Part shown: in pieces, positions 1 to 7,966 of the stretch
Layout: the number at the start of each line of letters is the position of its first letter
How positions within the stretch are numbered: position 1 is the first letter of the stretch
Assembly: GCA_965219635.1 (NCBI GenBank)
Contig: OZ244783.1
Span: forward strand, 62,001 to 126,000
DNA from: JAPOXR01 sp965219635
GTDB lineage: Bacteria; Pseudomonadota; Alphaproteobacteria; Rhodobacterales; Rhodobacteraceae
Reading direction: 5' to 3'
DNA: 64,000 bases
Position numbers and translations under genes: made by a program
The notes under the pieces: generated by a model
Told to the model about the DNA's origin: nothing
What the model saw: only the letters and a program-made list of their open reading frames with translations
The model's database searches: none

Positions 1-720
1 AGAATTGGCCTGAGAGAAGAGGAACTCAACCGCCTCGCCTCGGGGTCCGTTACACGGAAACTGAGCCGCAACGATCTTGCCGTGGCGCTGGCAACTGGCG
101 AATGCGGTGCGACCACAGTTGCAGCTACCATGATCTGTGCAAGGATTGCCGGCATCAGGGTATTCGCAACTGGCGGGATTGGTGGTGTTCACCGAATGGC
201 CGAGCAGACTTTCGATGTTTCGAGAGACCTTTATGAACTGGCGGAAACACCGGTAATCGTCGTGGCCTCAGGAGCGAAATCGATACTCGATATCCCGAAG
301 ACACTGGAGGTGCTCGAAACGCTTGGCGTCCCGGTGATTGCGTACAGGCAGGATGCTTTCCCCGGTTTCTGGTCCAGGGAATCCGGGGTTGCCGCACCCT
401 TGCGGCTTGACGAACCGGGGCAGATCGCTGCGGCCCATGCGGCAAGGCGGCGGCTTGGGCTTTCTGGCGGGATGCTGGTGGCAAATCCGATCCGAACATC
501 CGCGGAAGTCAGGCTCGAAGTCGTTCAGCCCTGCGTGGAACGTGCTGTCTCCAGGGCAGCGCAACAGGGAATTGCCGGAAAGGAGCTGACACCGTTCCTG
601 TTGAATGCAGTGGCGGAGGAGTCTGTCGGAGCGACAATCAAGGCCAACAAGATTCTGGTTCAGGACAATGCGGTGCTTGCCGCAGAAATCGCGCGCGAGA
701 TTGCAGGTCATCCGGACTGA
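1..720 (+). CDS. psuG: Pseudouridine-5'-phosphate glycosidase, 5' end cut off by the window
   Basis: The reading frame is open from base 1 and ends with TGA at 718-720, giving 239 codons. The family is usually about 300 residues, so roughly 65 N-terminal residues lie outside the window. The family reversibly splits pseudouridine 5'-phosphate into uracil and ribose 5-phosphate in pseudouridine salvage. Recognisable blocks are GECGATTVAAT, the ATGGIGGVHR loop, and GAKSILDIPKTLE, which holds the conserved lysine expected to form the sugar Schiff base. The usual partner, a PfkB-type pseudouridine kinase, is not downstream and may lie upstream of the window. The gene converges on the SDR gene that follows. 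Family assignment is firm. Confidence 0.93.
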   Translation, partial: RIGLREEELNRLASGSVTRKLSRNDLAVALATGECGATTVAATMICARIAGIRVFATGGIGGVHRMAEQTFDVSRDLYELAETPVIVVASGAKSILDIPKTLEVLETLGVPVIAYRQDAFPGFWSRESGVAAPLRLDEPGQIAAAHAARRRLGLSGGMLVANPIRTSAEVRLEVVQPCVERAVSRAAQQGIAGKELTPFLLNAVAEESVGATIKANKILVQDNAVLAAEIAREIAGHPD

Positions 721-822
721 TCGTCGCAGCACGGCGATTTCATTGCGCCGGATGAGGCTCGTGGAAGCAGGGAATACTCGGGCTATTGGTGTGAACGGTC
801 GAGAAAGATCTTTCCCGGCACT

Positions 823-1593
823 TCAAAACCGCGGCAACAGCAAACCTCCATCTACCGAAATGACCTGACCGGTTGTGTAGGGAATCCGGCCCGTGGCAAT
901 GGCGGCGATGACCTTGCCAACTTCTTCCGGTTGGCCGACCCGGGGGTAGAGGCAAAGCCCCTCCTCGGCCCGGCGCTGGTAGGAGTCGATCACTGGCTTT
1001 GTCATGTCGGTGGCGATCAGTCCCGGCTGTATGTCGAACACCGGAATTGACCGTTCTCCAAGGCGGGCGGCGAACACCTTCGAGACCATGGCCGCTGCTG
1101 CCTTGGAGGCGCAGTATTCTCCCCGGGGCAAGGCCACCGCAACGGCATTGGATGATGTGACATTGATGAGCGAATAATGCAGGTCCGGGTGTTGCGTTCT
1201 GGCAAGCAGGCGCCTGGCGAATTCCTGGGACAGAAAGAAGATGGCCTTGGCATTCACATTCATGCAACGGTCGTAGCTCTCTTCTGTCACCTCAAGGACA
1301 TCTCCCCTCTTCATGACGCCAACCCCGGCATTATTGACGAGTGTGGTCAATTCGCCGATTTCGGCCTCTATCCGGTTGAGGGCTTCCTTGTCGCGCGCGA
1401 GTTCCATGGCATTCATGGCGACCTTGCAGACCTTGACTCCGCACCTGGCCACCGCTTCTGCCGCCTGGCTGAGCTGCTCGCCTTCATGCCGGGAATTGAC
1501 GGCGATGTTGAATCCCGCTTCCGCAAGCTGCAAGGCGGCTGCAAGGCCAATTCCTCTGCTCGAACCGGTTACAAGCGCGGCCTGGACACTCAT
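823..1593 (-). CDS. SDR-family oxidoreductase (3-oxoacyl reductase / 3-hydroxyacyl-CoA dehydrogenase type)
   Basis: This 256-residue classical short-chain dehydrogenase has the cofactor motif TGSSRGIG at residues 10-17, NNAG at 87-90, catalytic Ser near 147-148 and YxxxK at Tyr160/Lys164. Such enzymes oxidise or reduce 3-hydroxy/3-oxo-acyl groups or secondary alcohols with NAD(P)H. Its ATG overlaps the stop of the acyl-CoA dehydrogenase gene by 4 bases (ATGA), so the two are translationally coupled. That neighbour makes a 3-hydroxyacyl-CoA or a related hydroxy intermediate the likely substrate; this is inference. The operon is headed by the palindromic operator at 2748-2763. Confidence 0.9.
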   Translation of the reverse strand: MSVQAALVTGSSRGIGLAAALQLAEAGFNIAVNSRHEGEQLSQAAEAVARCGVKVCKVAMNAMELARDKEALNRIEAEIGELTTLVNNAGVGVMKRGDVLEVTEESYDRCMNVNAKAIFFLSQEFARRLLARTQHPDLHYSLINVTSSNAVAVALPRGEYCASKAAAAMVSKVFAARLGERSIPVFDIQPGLIATDMTKPVIDSYQRRAEEGLCLYPRVGQPEEVGKVIAAIATGRIPYTTGQVISVDGGLLLPRF

Positions 1594-2735
1594 GATGCTG
1601 CTCCCTGCGACAAAAGTTCACGGGCAATTATCGAGCGCTGAATCTCGTTCGTGCCCTCGTAGATCTGGGTAATGCGGGCGTCGCGGTAGAGGCGTTCGAT
1701 CTCGAAGCCCCTGATGTACCCACTGCCCCCGAATATCTGCAAGGCATCCGATGTCCTTGCAACCGCAACATCTCCGGCAAAGCACTTGGCCATCGAACAG
1801 GCCATGACGGCCTTCTCACCTCGGTCGAGCTTTCCTGCAGCGCTATGAACCAGGAGCCTCGCGGCCTCGATATCCTTGGCGATGTCCGCAAGCTTCCACT
1901 GTATGCCCTGAAAATCCGAAATCGGCCGTCCGAACTGTTTCCTCTGTTGAGCATATTCGAGTGCCGCCTCCAGCGCCGCCTGGGCAATTCCGACCGCCAA
2001 TGCGGCGATCCCGACCCGCCCCTTGTCCAGGGCGCTCATGACCATGTGGAAGCCGCGTCCCTCCTCCCCAATGAGGTCCTCTTCTGCGAGCCTGACTTCA
2101 TTGAATGAAAGAGCGCCAACCTGACTGGCGCACTGCCCCATCTTCTTTTCCGGATGTCCCCTTTCAACGCCGTCCGAATTCAGGTCCACAGCGAACACGC
2201 TCATGCCCCGGTGTCCCGCCTTCGGATCCGTTCTGGCGAGTACGAAACCGACATCTGCAACCGGCGCATTGTGAATCCAGATCTTGTTCCCATCCAGTAT
2301 CCAGCCATTTCCATTGCGCCGCGCGGTCGTGCGGATCGACGCCAGGTCGGTTCCGGCTTCCGGTTCGGTCAGGCAATAGGCGGTCAGGGTTCTGGCAGTC
2401 ACGACTGGCTGGAGCAGCCTCTCGCGTTGCCCCTCAGTCCCGAAATTGACCAGGAGCGTGGCAATCAACTCTATGAGGCCACATTGGTCGGCAACCGACG
2501 CGTATCCACGTGACAACTCTTCCATGACAAGCGCATAACCGAGAACATCAAACCCGGATCCGCCCATTTCCTCCGGAACGGTGATGCCGAACAGGCCGAG
2601 CTCGCCCATTTGCTCATAGAGATCGCGCGGAAACCGGGCTTCCTGATCAAGTTCGCCTGCAATCGGACGAATATCGTTATCCGCGAACTGCCTTGCTGTA
2701 TCCCGGAGCAGCTGGTGGGTTTCTCCAAGAAGCAT
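1590..2735 (-). CDS. Acyl-CoA dehydrogenase
   Basis: This 381-residue FAD enzyme has normal family length. It has the N-terminal helical domain, the central CLTEPEAGTD block and C-terminal RDARITQIYEGTNEIQ. Glu360 in YEGT is the expected catalytic base that removes the alpha proton of the acyl-CoA. The family introduces an alpha-beta double bond and passes electrons to ETF. The ATG at 2735 follows an AAAGGA-type ribosome site. The palindrome GTAACCGTTTGGTTAC lies 12 bases upstream, too close for a normal leader, so the operator must overlap the transcript start. First gene of a two-gene operon with the SDR. Substrate is unknown. Confidence 0.93.
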   Translation of the reverse strand: MLLGETHQLLRDTARQFADNDIRPIAGELDQEARFPRDLYEQMGELGLFGITVPEEMGGSGFDVLGYALVMEELSRGYASVADQCGLIELIATLLVNFGTEGQRERLLQPVVTARTLTAYCLTEPEAGTDLASIRTTARRNGNGWILDGNKIWIHNAPVADVGFVLARTDPKAGHRGMSVFAVDLNSDGVERGHPEKKMGQCASQVGALSFNEVRLAEEDLIGEEGRGFHMVMSALDKGRVGIAALAVGIAQAALEAALEYAQQRKQFGRPISDFQGIQWKLADIAKDIEAARLLVHSAAGKLDRGEKAVMACSMAKCFAGDVAVARTSDALQIFGGSGYIRGFEIERLYRDARITQIYEGTNEIQRSIIARELLSQGAAS

Positions 2736-2747
2736 CGTGCGTCCTTT

Positions 2748-2763
2748 GTAACCGTTTGGTTAC
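2748..2763. promoter_or_regulatory. Palindromic operator A, upstream of the acyl-CoA dehydrogenase
   Basis: GTAACC-GTTT-GGTTAC is a perfect 6-bp inverted repeat around 4 bases. Closely related 16-mers precede the ABC importer (7418-7433), the CoA-transferase (13250-13265) and the GMC oxidoreductase (15115-15130). The size and symmetry suit a TetR-type dimer; the TetR gene at 10153-10809 is the obvious candidate (inference). Confidence 0.75.
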
Positions 2764-2850
2764 CTTATTTTGCGGACACTTCGCTGTCAATGCGGACGGA
2801 GAGGGGAGCACAGTGTCCGGAAGTTGCGCAACCTCCGGTCCTGGAATGGC

Positions 2851-3801
2851 TCACTTGACGACAGATACCTTTGTCCGGTCGATGGTCATGGCCACGGCAA
2901 TGACGAGCACCAGTCCGAAGACGATCTGTTGGGCCAGAACCGTAACTCCGACGAATGTCATGCCGATCCTCACAACGGCGATGATCAACGCCCCGACGAA
3001 TGTCTTCCAGATGCTGCCAACACCGCCGGTGATTGCGGTGCCGCCAACGATGATGCAGGCAATGGCGGGAAGCAGGAACTCGCTGGCAAGGGTGGGAGAG
3101 CCTGACCCGAGCCTTGCAGCCATGACCAGACCGGCCAGCCCCGCCATCAGGCCCGAAATCACGAAGGCGAAGAACTTGATCCGGTTCACGTTGATGCCGG
3201 ATGCAATCACGGCCTTCTCCTGAGAGCCAACGGCCCGCACCAGGCGTCCGAAACGGGTCAATGACAGGATTGCCGACAGCACAATCAGAACAAAGACGCC
3301 GACGATGACTTCGTTGTCGATCCCGAGAGTTGTTCCGGTTGCCCAGTCGAGCCAGGTCGCCTTGTCCTCGTCGGAAATATAGATTGAACGCTCGTTGGAC
3401 GCCCAGAAAGCAACCGAGGTCATGATGCCGCCGATAGCCAGAGTGGCAACAAATGACGGGATGCGGAGATAGTTGACGACAAGCCCGCTGAGCACACCGG
3501 CAGCGGCTCCTGCCGCCAGCCCGATCAGAAGCGCGCCTCCGCCAAACATCGGAAGCAAGGCCGCCAGAATGCAACTGGTCATGGATGCAATCGCCTGTAT
3601 CGACAGGTCGATGCTGCCAAGCATGATGACAAAGGTCGCACCCGAAGCCATCAGAAACAGTGTCATCGTGTCTGCGGTGACTGTAATGAGGTTCGCTGGC
3701 CGCAGAAAACCGGGTTCATACGCGGCGATCCCGAACACCAGTACAAGCAGCGTGAAGACAGGTATCAGATTGCGCAGCAATTCCTTTTGTTTCCGGGTCA
3801 T
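2851..3801 (-). CDS. CUT2-type (ribose-like) ABC transporter permease
   Basis: This 316-residue integral inner-membrane protein belongs to the RbsC/BPD_transp_2 family. It has many hydrophobic helices and the diagnostic segments FVIMLGSIDLSI (about residues 57-68) and GGTAITGGVGS near residue 260. It forms part of the membrane channel of a substrate-binding-protein-dependent importer. It is the last gene of a four-gene operon (binding protein, permease, ATPase, permease) and starts 3 bases after the ATPase stop. The two permeases are homologous but not identical, so the channel is probably a heterodimer. CUT2 systems import pentoses, autoinducer-2 or other small polyols; the actual ligand cannot be read from sequence. 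Confidence 0.92.
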   Translation of the reverse strand: MTRKQKELLRNLIPVFTLLVLVFGIAAYEPGFLRPANLITVTADTMTLFLMASGATFVIMLGSIDLSIQAIASMTSCILAALLPMFGGGALLIGLAAGAAAGVLSGLVVNYLRIPSFVATLAIGGIMTSVAFWASNERSIYISDEDKATWLDWATGTTLGIDNEVIVGVFVLIVLSAILSLTRFGRLVRAVGSQEKAVIASGINVNRIKFFAFVISGLMAGLAGLVMAARLGSGSPTLASEFLLPAIACIIVGGTAITGGVGSIWKTFVGALIIAVVRIGMTFVGVTVLAQQIVFGLVLVIAVAMTIDRTKVSVVK

Positions 3802-3804
3802 TGG

Positions 3805-5316
3805 TCAAACCATGTTCGAAATCAGGTCGATCTGGGCGGGTTTCGATCCGACGGGAGCGTCGAAAGAGGCGCTGACCTTGCCATCCTTGAGGACAAGTAT
3901 CCGGTTCGACAGGCCGATGACCTCCTCAAGCGTGTCGCCAAGAAGCAGAATGGCCGCTCCCTGGTCCGCCATCTCGCGAATGAGATCATAGACGTCCTCC
4001 TTGGCGCCAACGTCGATCCCGCGTGTCGGGTGATCCAGAACAGCCACCCTTGAGCCGAATATCTGCCATTTGGACAGGACAACCTTCTGTTGGTTGCCAC
4101 CGGACAGGCTCTGGATCGGAGTTCCTGCGCCTGGAGTGCGGATTCTCAGCCGGTCGATCCAGCGTTGGCATTCTGATCTTTCGCGGTCGAACTCGATGAA
4201 ACCGAACTTCGAGAAGCGGGCTCCGGCCGCAAGCGTCATGTTTTCCGAAACGCTCATGCCATTGACAATGCCCTCCGACTTCCGTTCGCTCGGTACAAAG
4301 CCGAACCCGGCATCGACGGCTTGGTGCGGATGATTGAGACGAACCGGATTGCCCTCGATCAGAACCTCGCCGCCAGTTGGAGGCAGGAGGCCGCCAAGGC
4401 ATCGGGCCAGCGCTTCCCTGCCAGAGCCGACAACACCGGCAAGGCCGAGTATCTCGCCTTCTGCAAGATCGAAGGAAAGGTCTTGAAACTCGCCATCAAT
4501 CGTGAGGTTGCGCACGGAGAGCACCGGTTCGCCAAAGGCGGTGCGCTGCAGGTTTTCCCGGTAGTATTCGTGGTCCAGCTGCCGCCCCACCATGTGTTCG
4601 TGCAAGCCGCTGATCGAGGCGTCCGATGATGCGACCTTGTGGACGACTGCGCCGTCCCTGAGCACATAGACACGGTCGGAAACCTCAAGAACCTCATCAA
4701 GCCGGTGCGAAATGAAGATGATCGAGGCCTTCGATTTCAACTCTCCGATGATGTCGAAGAGCAGATCAATCTCCCGCTGTTCAAGAACCGAGGTCGGCTC
4801 GTCAAGAAGAATGATAATCTCTCCGTCAATGCGCCCGTCGAGCGACAGTGCCTTGGCGATTTCGACCATTTGCCGGGCGGCAAAGTCCAGTTTGGAGCAC
4901 TTCATCGCCGGGTCGCAATCCAGGTGGACCTTCGCCAGTTCGACCTTCGCCGCGGCGTTCATCGCGCGCTTGTCGATGATACCGAAGCGCAGGAACTCCT
5001 GTTCACGGCCAAGGAATATGTTCTCAGCCACGGTCAAGGTCTGGATGATCGACTGTTCCTGGAAGACCATTGCCAGTCCGCGGTTGAATGCTTCGCGGGG
5101 CGTGCGGAAAGTGACAGCCTTGCCTTCGAAGTGCATTTCACCTGCGTCGACCCTGTGAATGCCTGCCAGAATCTTGACCAGGGTCGACTTGCCCGCTCCG
5201 TTCTCACCGATGAGGCCCACGACCTCGTTGCGGTCCACATGGAGGTCGACGCTGTCGAGTGCCCGGACTCCCGGGAACTCCTTGGTCACGTTCTTGAGTT
5301 CAAGCACTGGCGCCAT
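3805..5316 (-). CDS. CUT2-type ABC transporter ATP-binding protein with two NBDs
   Basis: This 503-residue protein has the RbsA/XylG layout of two nucleotide-binding domains in tandem. The first has Walker A GENGAGKST near residue 37 and Walker B IILLDEPTSVLE, but its signature (KLDFAARQMVEIAKAL) is unusual. The second has a degenerate Walker A region (GVVGSGREALARCL) and a good signature LSGGNQQKVVLSKW. This asymmetry is normal for the family, where one site is weak. It powers import through the two flanking permeases and sits between them, 6 bases after the upstream permease stop. Confidence 0.93.
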   Translation of the reverse strand: MAPVLELKNVTKEFPGVRALDSVDLHVDRNEVVGLIGENGAGKSTLVKILAGIHRVDAGEMHFEGKAVTFRTPREAFNRGLAMVFQEQSIIQTLTVAENIFLGREQEFLRFGIIDKRAMNAAAKVELAKVHLDCDPAMKCSKLDFAARQMVEIAKALSLDGRIDGEIIILLDEPTSVLEQREIDLLFDIIGELKSKASIIFISHRLDEVLEVSDRVYVLRDGAVVHKVASSDASISGLHEHMVGRQLDHEYYRENLQRTAFGEPVLSVRNLTIDGEFQDLSFDLAEGEILGLAGVVGSGREALARCLGGLLPPTGGEVLIEGNPVRLNHPHQAVDAGFGFVPSERKSEGIVNGMSVSENMTLAAGARFSKFGFIEFDRERSECQRWIDRLRIRTPGAGTPIQSLSGGNQQKVVLSKWQIFGSRVAVLDHPTRGIDVGAKEDVYDLIREMADQGAAILLLGDTLEEVIGLSNRILVLKDGKVSASFDAPVGSKPAQIDLISNMV

Positions 5317-5322
5317 GGCCGA

Positions 5323-6273
5323 CTACTTCACAACTTCCAGAAGCCGCCTGTCCAGGGCCAGGGTGACGGCAACGATGATGAGAAATCCTTGAACACCCTG
5401 CTGAACAAATGGTGGCACTCCCATGAGTACCATACCGTTGGTGAGCACGATGACAATCAGCACACCGATGACCGAATTGAGAACGGAGCCGACGCCCCCA
5501 GACAGGGCGGTCCCGCCAACGACAACCGCAGTGATGGTCGTGAACAGGCGACCTGATGCGATAAGGGCATGGCCTTGCCCCAACTGCGCGGCTGCCATGG
5601 CTCCAGCAAGACCGGAGAAGAGCCCGGCAAGTATGAAGACGAGCACGCGGGTTCGTTCAACCGGAACCCCGCTTTGCCGGGCGGTGACTTCGTCCGTGCC
5701 GATGGCGTAGACATATCGGCCAAGACGCGTTCGCTCCTGAACGATCCAGGCAACGACGACTGCGGCTGTCGCTACCCAGATGCCGTTTGGCAATCCAAGC
5801 GTGCGGCCGAGCGTCAGCGCCCTGAATCCCCGGTCGGATATGCGCACCGGAAACCCTCCAAGCGCTGCGGTGGCGATCCCGAGGCAGACGAAGCCGATCC
5901 CGAGTGTGACCATGAAACTGGGGATCTTGAGGTAGACATGGGTTGCGCCATTCACGCCGCCAATCAGTCCACCTGCAAGCACTGCAAAGAGAATTGCCCA
6001 CATCCCGAGATCGGACGAAAAGGTATCGTTGAGTACCAGCGACGCGGTGATCACGGCACATAGTGCAACGATGCCTTCGACCGAAAGATCGATCGATCCC
6101 ATCAAGATCACGAAAGTGGCGCCCATCACGAGAACAACCGGGATTGAGGAGGCGTTCAGGATCCGGATTGCGTTGGAGACTGACAGGAAATTCGGATTGA
6201 AGATTGCGATGACAATGCAAAGCAGAAGAAAAACCCCGACGGGTGCTAATGCGCGCCAGTTGATTGCAGCCAC
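5323..6273 (-). CDS. CUT2-type (ribose-like) ABC transporter permease
   Basis: This 316-residue RbsC-family membrane protein has the signature FVILMGSIDLSVEGI around residue 55 and GGTALSGGVGSVLNS near residue 260. It is the second permease of the importer operon and pairs with the product of 2851-3801, with which it shares length and motifs, indicating an old duplication. It follows the binding-protein gene after about 75 bases that contain a strong stem-loop (6308-6331), an arrangement typical where the binding protein is made in excess of the membrane parts. Confidence 0.92.
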   Translation of the reverse strand: MAAINWRALAPVGVFLLLCIVIAIFNPNFLSVSNAIRILNASSIPVVLVMGATFVILMGSIDLSVEGIVALCAVITASLVLNDTFSSDLGMWAILFAVLAGGLIGGVNGATHVYLKIPSFMVTLGIGFVCLGIATAALGGFPVRISDRGFRALTLGRTLGLPNGIWVATAAVVVAWIVQERTRLGRYVYAIGTDEVTARQSGVPVERTRVLVFILAGLFSGLAGAMAAAQLGQGHALIASGRLFTTITAVVVGGTALSGGVGSVLNSVIGVLIVIVLTNGMVLMGVPPFVQQGVQGFLIIVAVTLALDRRLLEVVK

Positions 6274-6307
6274 AGCTTCAGTTGCCAGTCAGGGTTCCTC
6301 AAGAGCG

Positions 6308-6331
6308 AAGCCGGGCCGAGGGGCCCGGCTT
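6308..6331 (-). promoter_or_regulatory. Intercistronic GC-rich stem-loop in the importer operon
   Basis: AAGCCGGGCC and GGCCCGGCTT form a perfect 10-bp stem around a 4-base loop, between the binding-protein stop (6349) and the first permease start (6273). No T-run follows on the minus strand, so an mRNA-stabilising or partial-attenuation hairpin is more likely than a full terminator. Confidence 0.7.
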
Positions 6332-6348
6332 CCATTCAGGCAGTATTG

Positions 6349-7395
6349 CTATTGATACTGGATCTGTCCAGTGGATTTGGCCCAGTAATCATTGAAATCG
6401 AATGATGCGTCGCGGCTTCTGAAATCGGCAATATTCGCCGGTGTTACGACGATGCCGGTTCCGTAGAATTCGCGGTGCTCATGCGGCTCTGAAGCGATAT
6501 CGACTGCGCCGGTTGCCGCTGCATGGCAAAGCGACAGGCCCATGCCGCCAGTCCACATCGGGTCCCAGGCAACGGTTCCAGCCATTTCGCCGGCCTCGAT
6601 AGCTGACAATGCGGCTTCGGTACCGTCGATCCCCACAACAGGCACCGATCCGGCCTTGCCTTCCTGCCGAAGCGCTTCAAGCGCGCCGATACCCATGGAG
6701 TCGTTGGCCGCCCAAACGCCCTTGATGTCGTCGCCATAGCGGGTCAACCAGGCTTGCATGATTTCGAATGCCTTGGTTTCGTTCCAGTCGGCGGGCTGGA
6801 AGTCGAGAATTTCGACCTGTCCGCCGGTTTCAGCAACGGCCATCTCCATGCCGAGCTTGCGCTCAATTGCCGGCACGTTTGAAAGGATCCCGCCGATGGC
6901 GACGATCCCACCGGAACCACCCATCGCATCAATCAGGGCTTCGGTGATTTCCTTGGAAGTGCCGACGCCCGAGAATGACATGTGGGCGACATAATTTGGA
7001 TCGTGGTCCCATGGATGCAGGTCATCCGGCTTGTTCCACTGGGTGACCACATAGGCGCCTGCCGCCTTGGCTTCATCGACGATAGTCGCTGCATCAGGAG
7101 AGTCGTTCGGGTCTACGTTAATGCAGACGTTGCCCTCGGTCCGGGCAATCAGGGCGCGAATGTCAGCCAGGCCCTTTTCCGAGTTACCCTCTGTTACCAG
7201 CACCTCGAACGGCAACCCGACCGACTCGGCAAAGACCTCGCCACCACGGGCGAAAGTCGCATGATAGGGGTTGGAAAGCGAACGCATGGAAATGGCCAGT
7301 GTCAAATGGCCATCAGCGAATACCGCCGACCCGACACCCGACGACACCATCGCCGCCGCTGCCAGAACTATTGAACTCTTTGCTATCCTTTTCAT
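6349..7395 (-). CDS. Sugar-type ABC transporter substrate-binding protein
   Basis: The 348-residue precursor has a Sec signal peptide (MKRIAKSS, a hydrophobic stretch, then cleavage probably after AVFA). It has the type-I periplasmic-binding fold of the ribose/galactose family: LAISMRSLSNPYHATF at the start, GVWAANDSMGIGALEAL and VPVVGIDGTEAAL later. It captures the ligand in the periplasm for the two permeases and ATPase downstream. ATG 7395 is preferred over an in-frame upstream ATG because a clear GGAGG precedes it. The operator-like 16-mer at 7418-7433 lies 22 bases upstream. The ligand is not evident; co-regulation with acyl-CoA genes argues that it need not be a simple sugar. Confidence 0.93.
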   Translation of the reverse strand: MKRIAKSSIVLAAAAMVSSGVGSAVFADGHLTLAISMRSLSNPYHATFARGGEVFAESVGLPFEVLVTEGNSEKGLADIRALIARTEGNVCINVDPNDSPDAATIVDEAKAAGAYVVTQWNKPDDLHPWDHDPNYVAHMSFSGVGTSKEITEALIDAMGGSGGIVAIGGILSNVPAIERKLGMEMAVAETGGQVEILDFQPADWNETKAFEIMQAWLTRYGDDIKGVWAANDSMGIGALEALRQEGKAGSVPVVGIDGTEAALSAIEAGEMAGTVAWDPMWTGGMGLSLCHAAATGAVDIASEPHEHREFYGTGIVVTPANIADFRSRDASFDFNDYWAKSTGQIQYQ

Positions 7396-7417
7396 TGGAT
7401 GCTCCTCCGTAGTTGAA

Positions 7418-7433
7418 TGAACCAAACAGTTAC
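7418..7433. promoter_or_regulatory. Palindromic operator B, upstream of the ABC importer operon
   Basis: On the minus strand the 16-mer reads GTAACTGTTTGGTTCA, differing from operator A at three positions. It lies 22 bases upstream of the binding-protein ATG, a position expected for repressor control of the importer operon. Confidence 0.65.
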
Positions 7434-7488
7434 TTAGACCGGAAGCTCCGGGCAGTCAATCGAAACTTGGATAGCCTCCAGCACGGTT

Positions 7489-7839
7489 TTGGTGCAGCTG
7501 GAATTGCTTGGTGCCGACCGGTTTATTGCCGAACTGCGTACGGCTTGGTCGGAATGCGAAACCCGGCCGGCAGCCAAGCCCGTTGAGCAACGGAAACGAG
7601 GTCGTCGATGGCCGGATCCGTTGGTTGAGTTAACCGGGCAATTGCACATCTGGATTGAGGCTGAACCAAGGTGCGCCGGCCGTGAGTTGCTGGCAAGCTT
7701 CAAACCGAGCACCCGGACCAACCCCTGACAAACTGTTGCGAACGCTTCAAGACGAGCAAGGGTCTGGCGAAAGGAGGAGGCAGGATCCATCGTATTCGGC
7801 GACCTGAAGCAGGCGGAACCGGCGGGCGGTGAATCATGA
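7489..7839 (+). pseudogene. Decayed transposase, C-terminal remnant
   Basis: Three reading frames, read in order, spell the C-terminal tail of an integrase-core (DDE) transposase. Frame one gives RFIAELRTAWSE and then GRRWPDPLVELTGQLHIW through EAEPRCAGRELLASF (to about 7700). A second frame gives DKLLRTLQ. A third gives RRARVWRKEEAGSIVFGD and reaches TGA at 7837-7839. The recalled family consensus WPDP...WFEAEP..RELL...LLRTLQRR...WRRE...LVFG matches this order, so at least two frameshifts have broken the gene. No catalytic core or terminal repeats were seen. The remnant lies between the importer promoter and the AbiEi-like gene and marks a past insertion. Confidence 0.65.
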
Positions 7840-7966
7840 CAGCCGACCTCGTCAAGACATGTCATTTCTGGTTCCAGTAGGAGCATTTTGCGAGGCTACA
7901 GTGCAGAGTTTCGGAAACACTTCCGAATGAGTTTACACGGATGCTCACCCTGAATGTCGCCGAGCA

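Noticed and set aside
7434..7886. 150-codon open frame on the minus strand
   Set aside because: Composition is unlike a protein (Ser/Cys/Pro rich), it has no domain, and it lies antisense to the transposase remnant.
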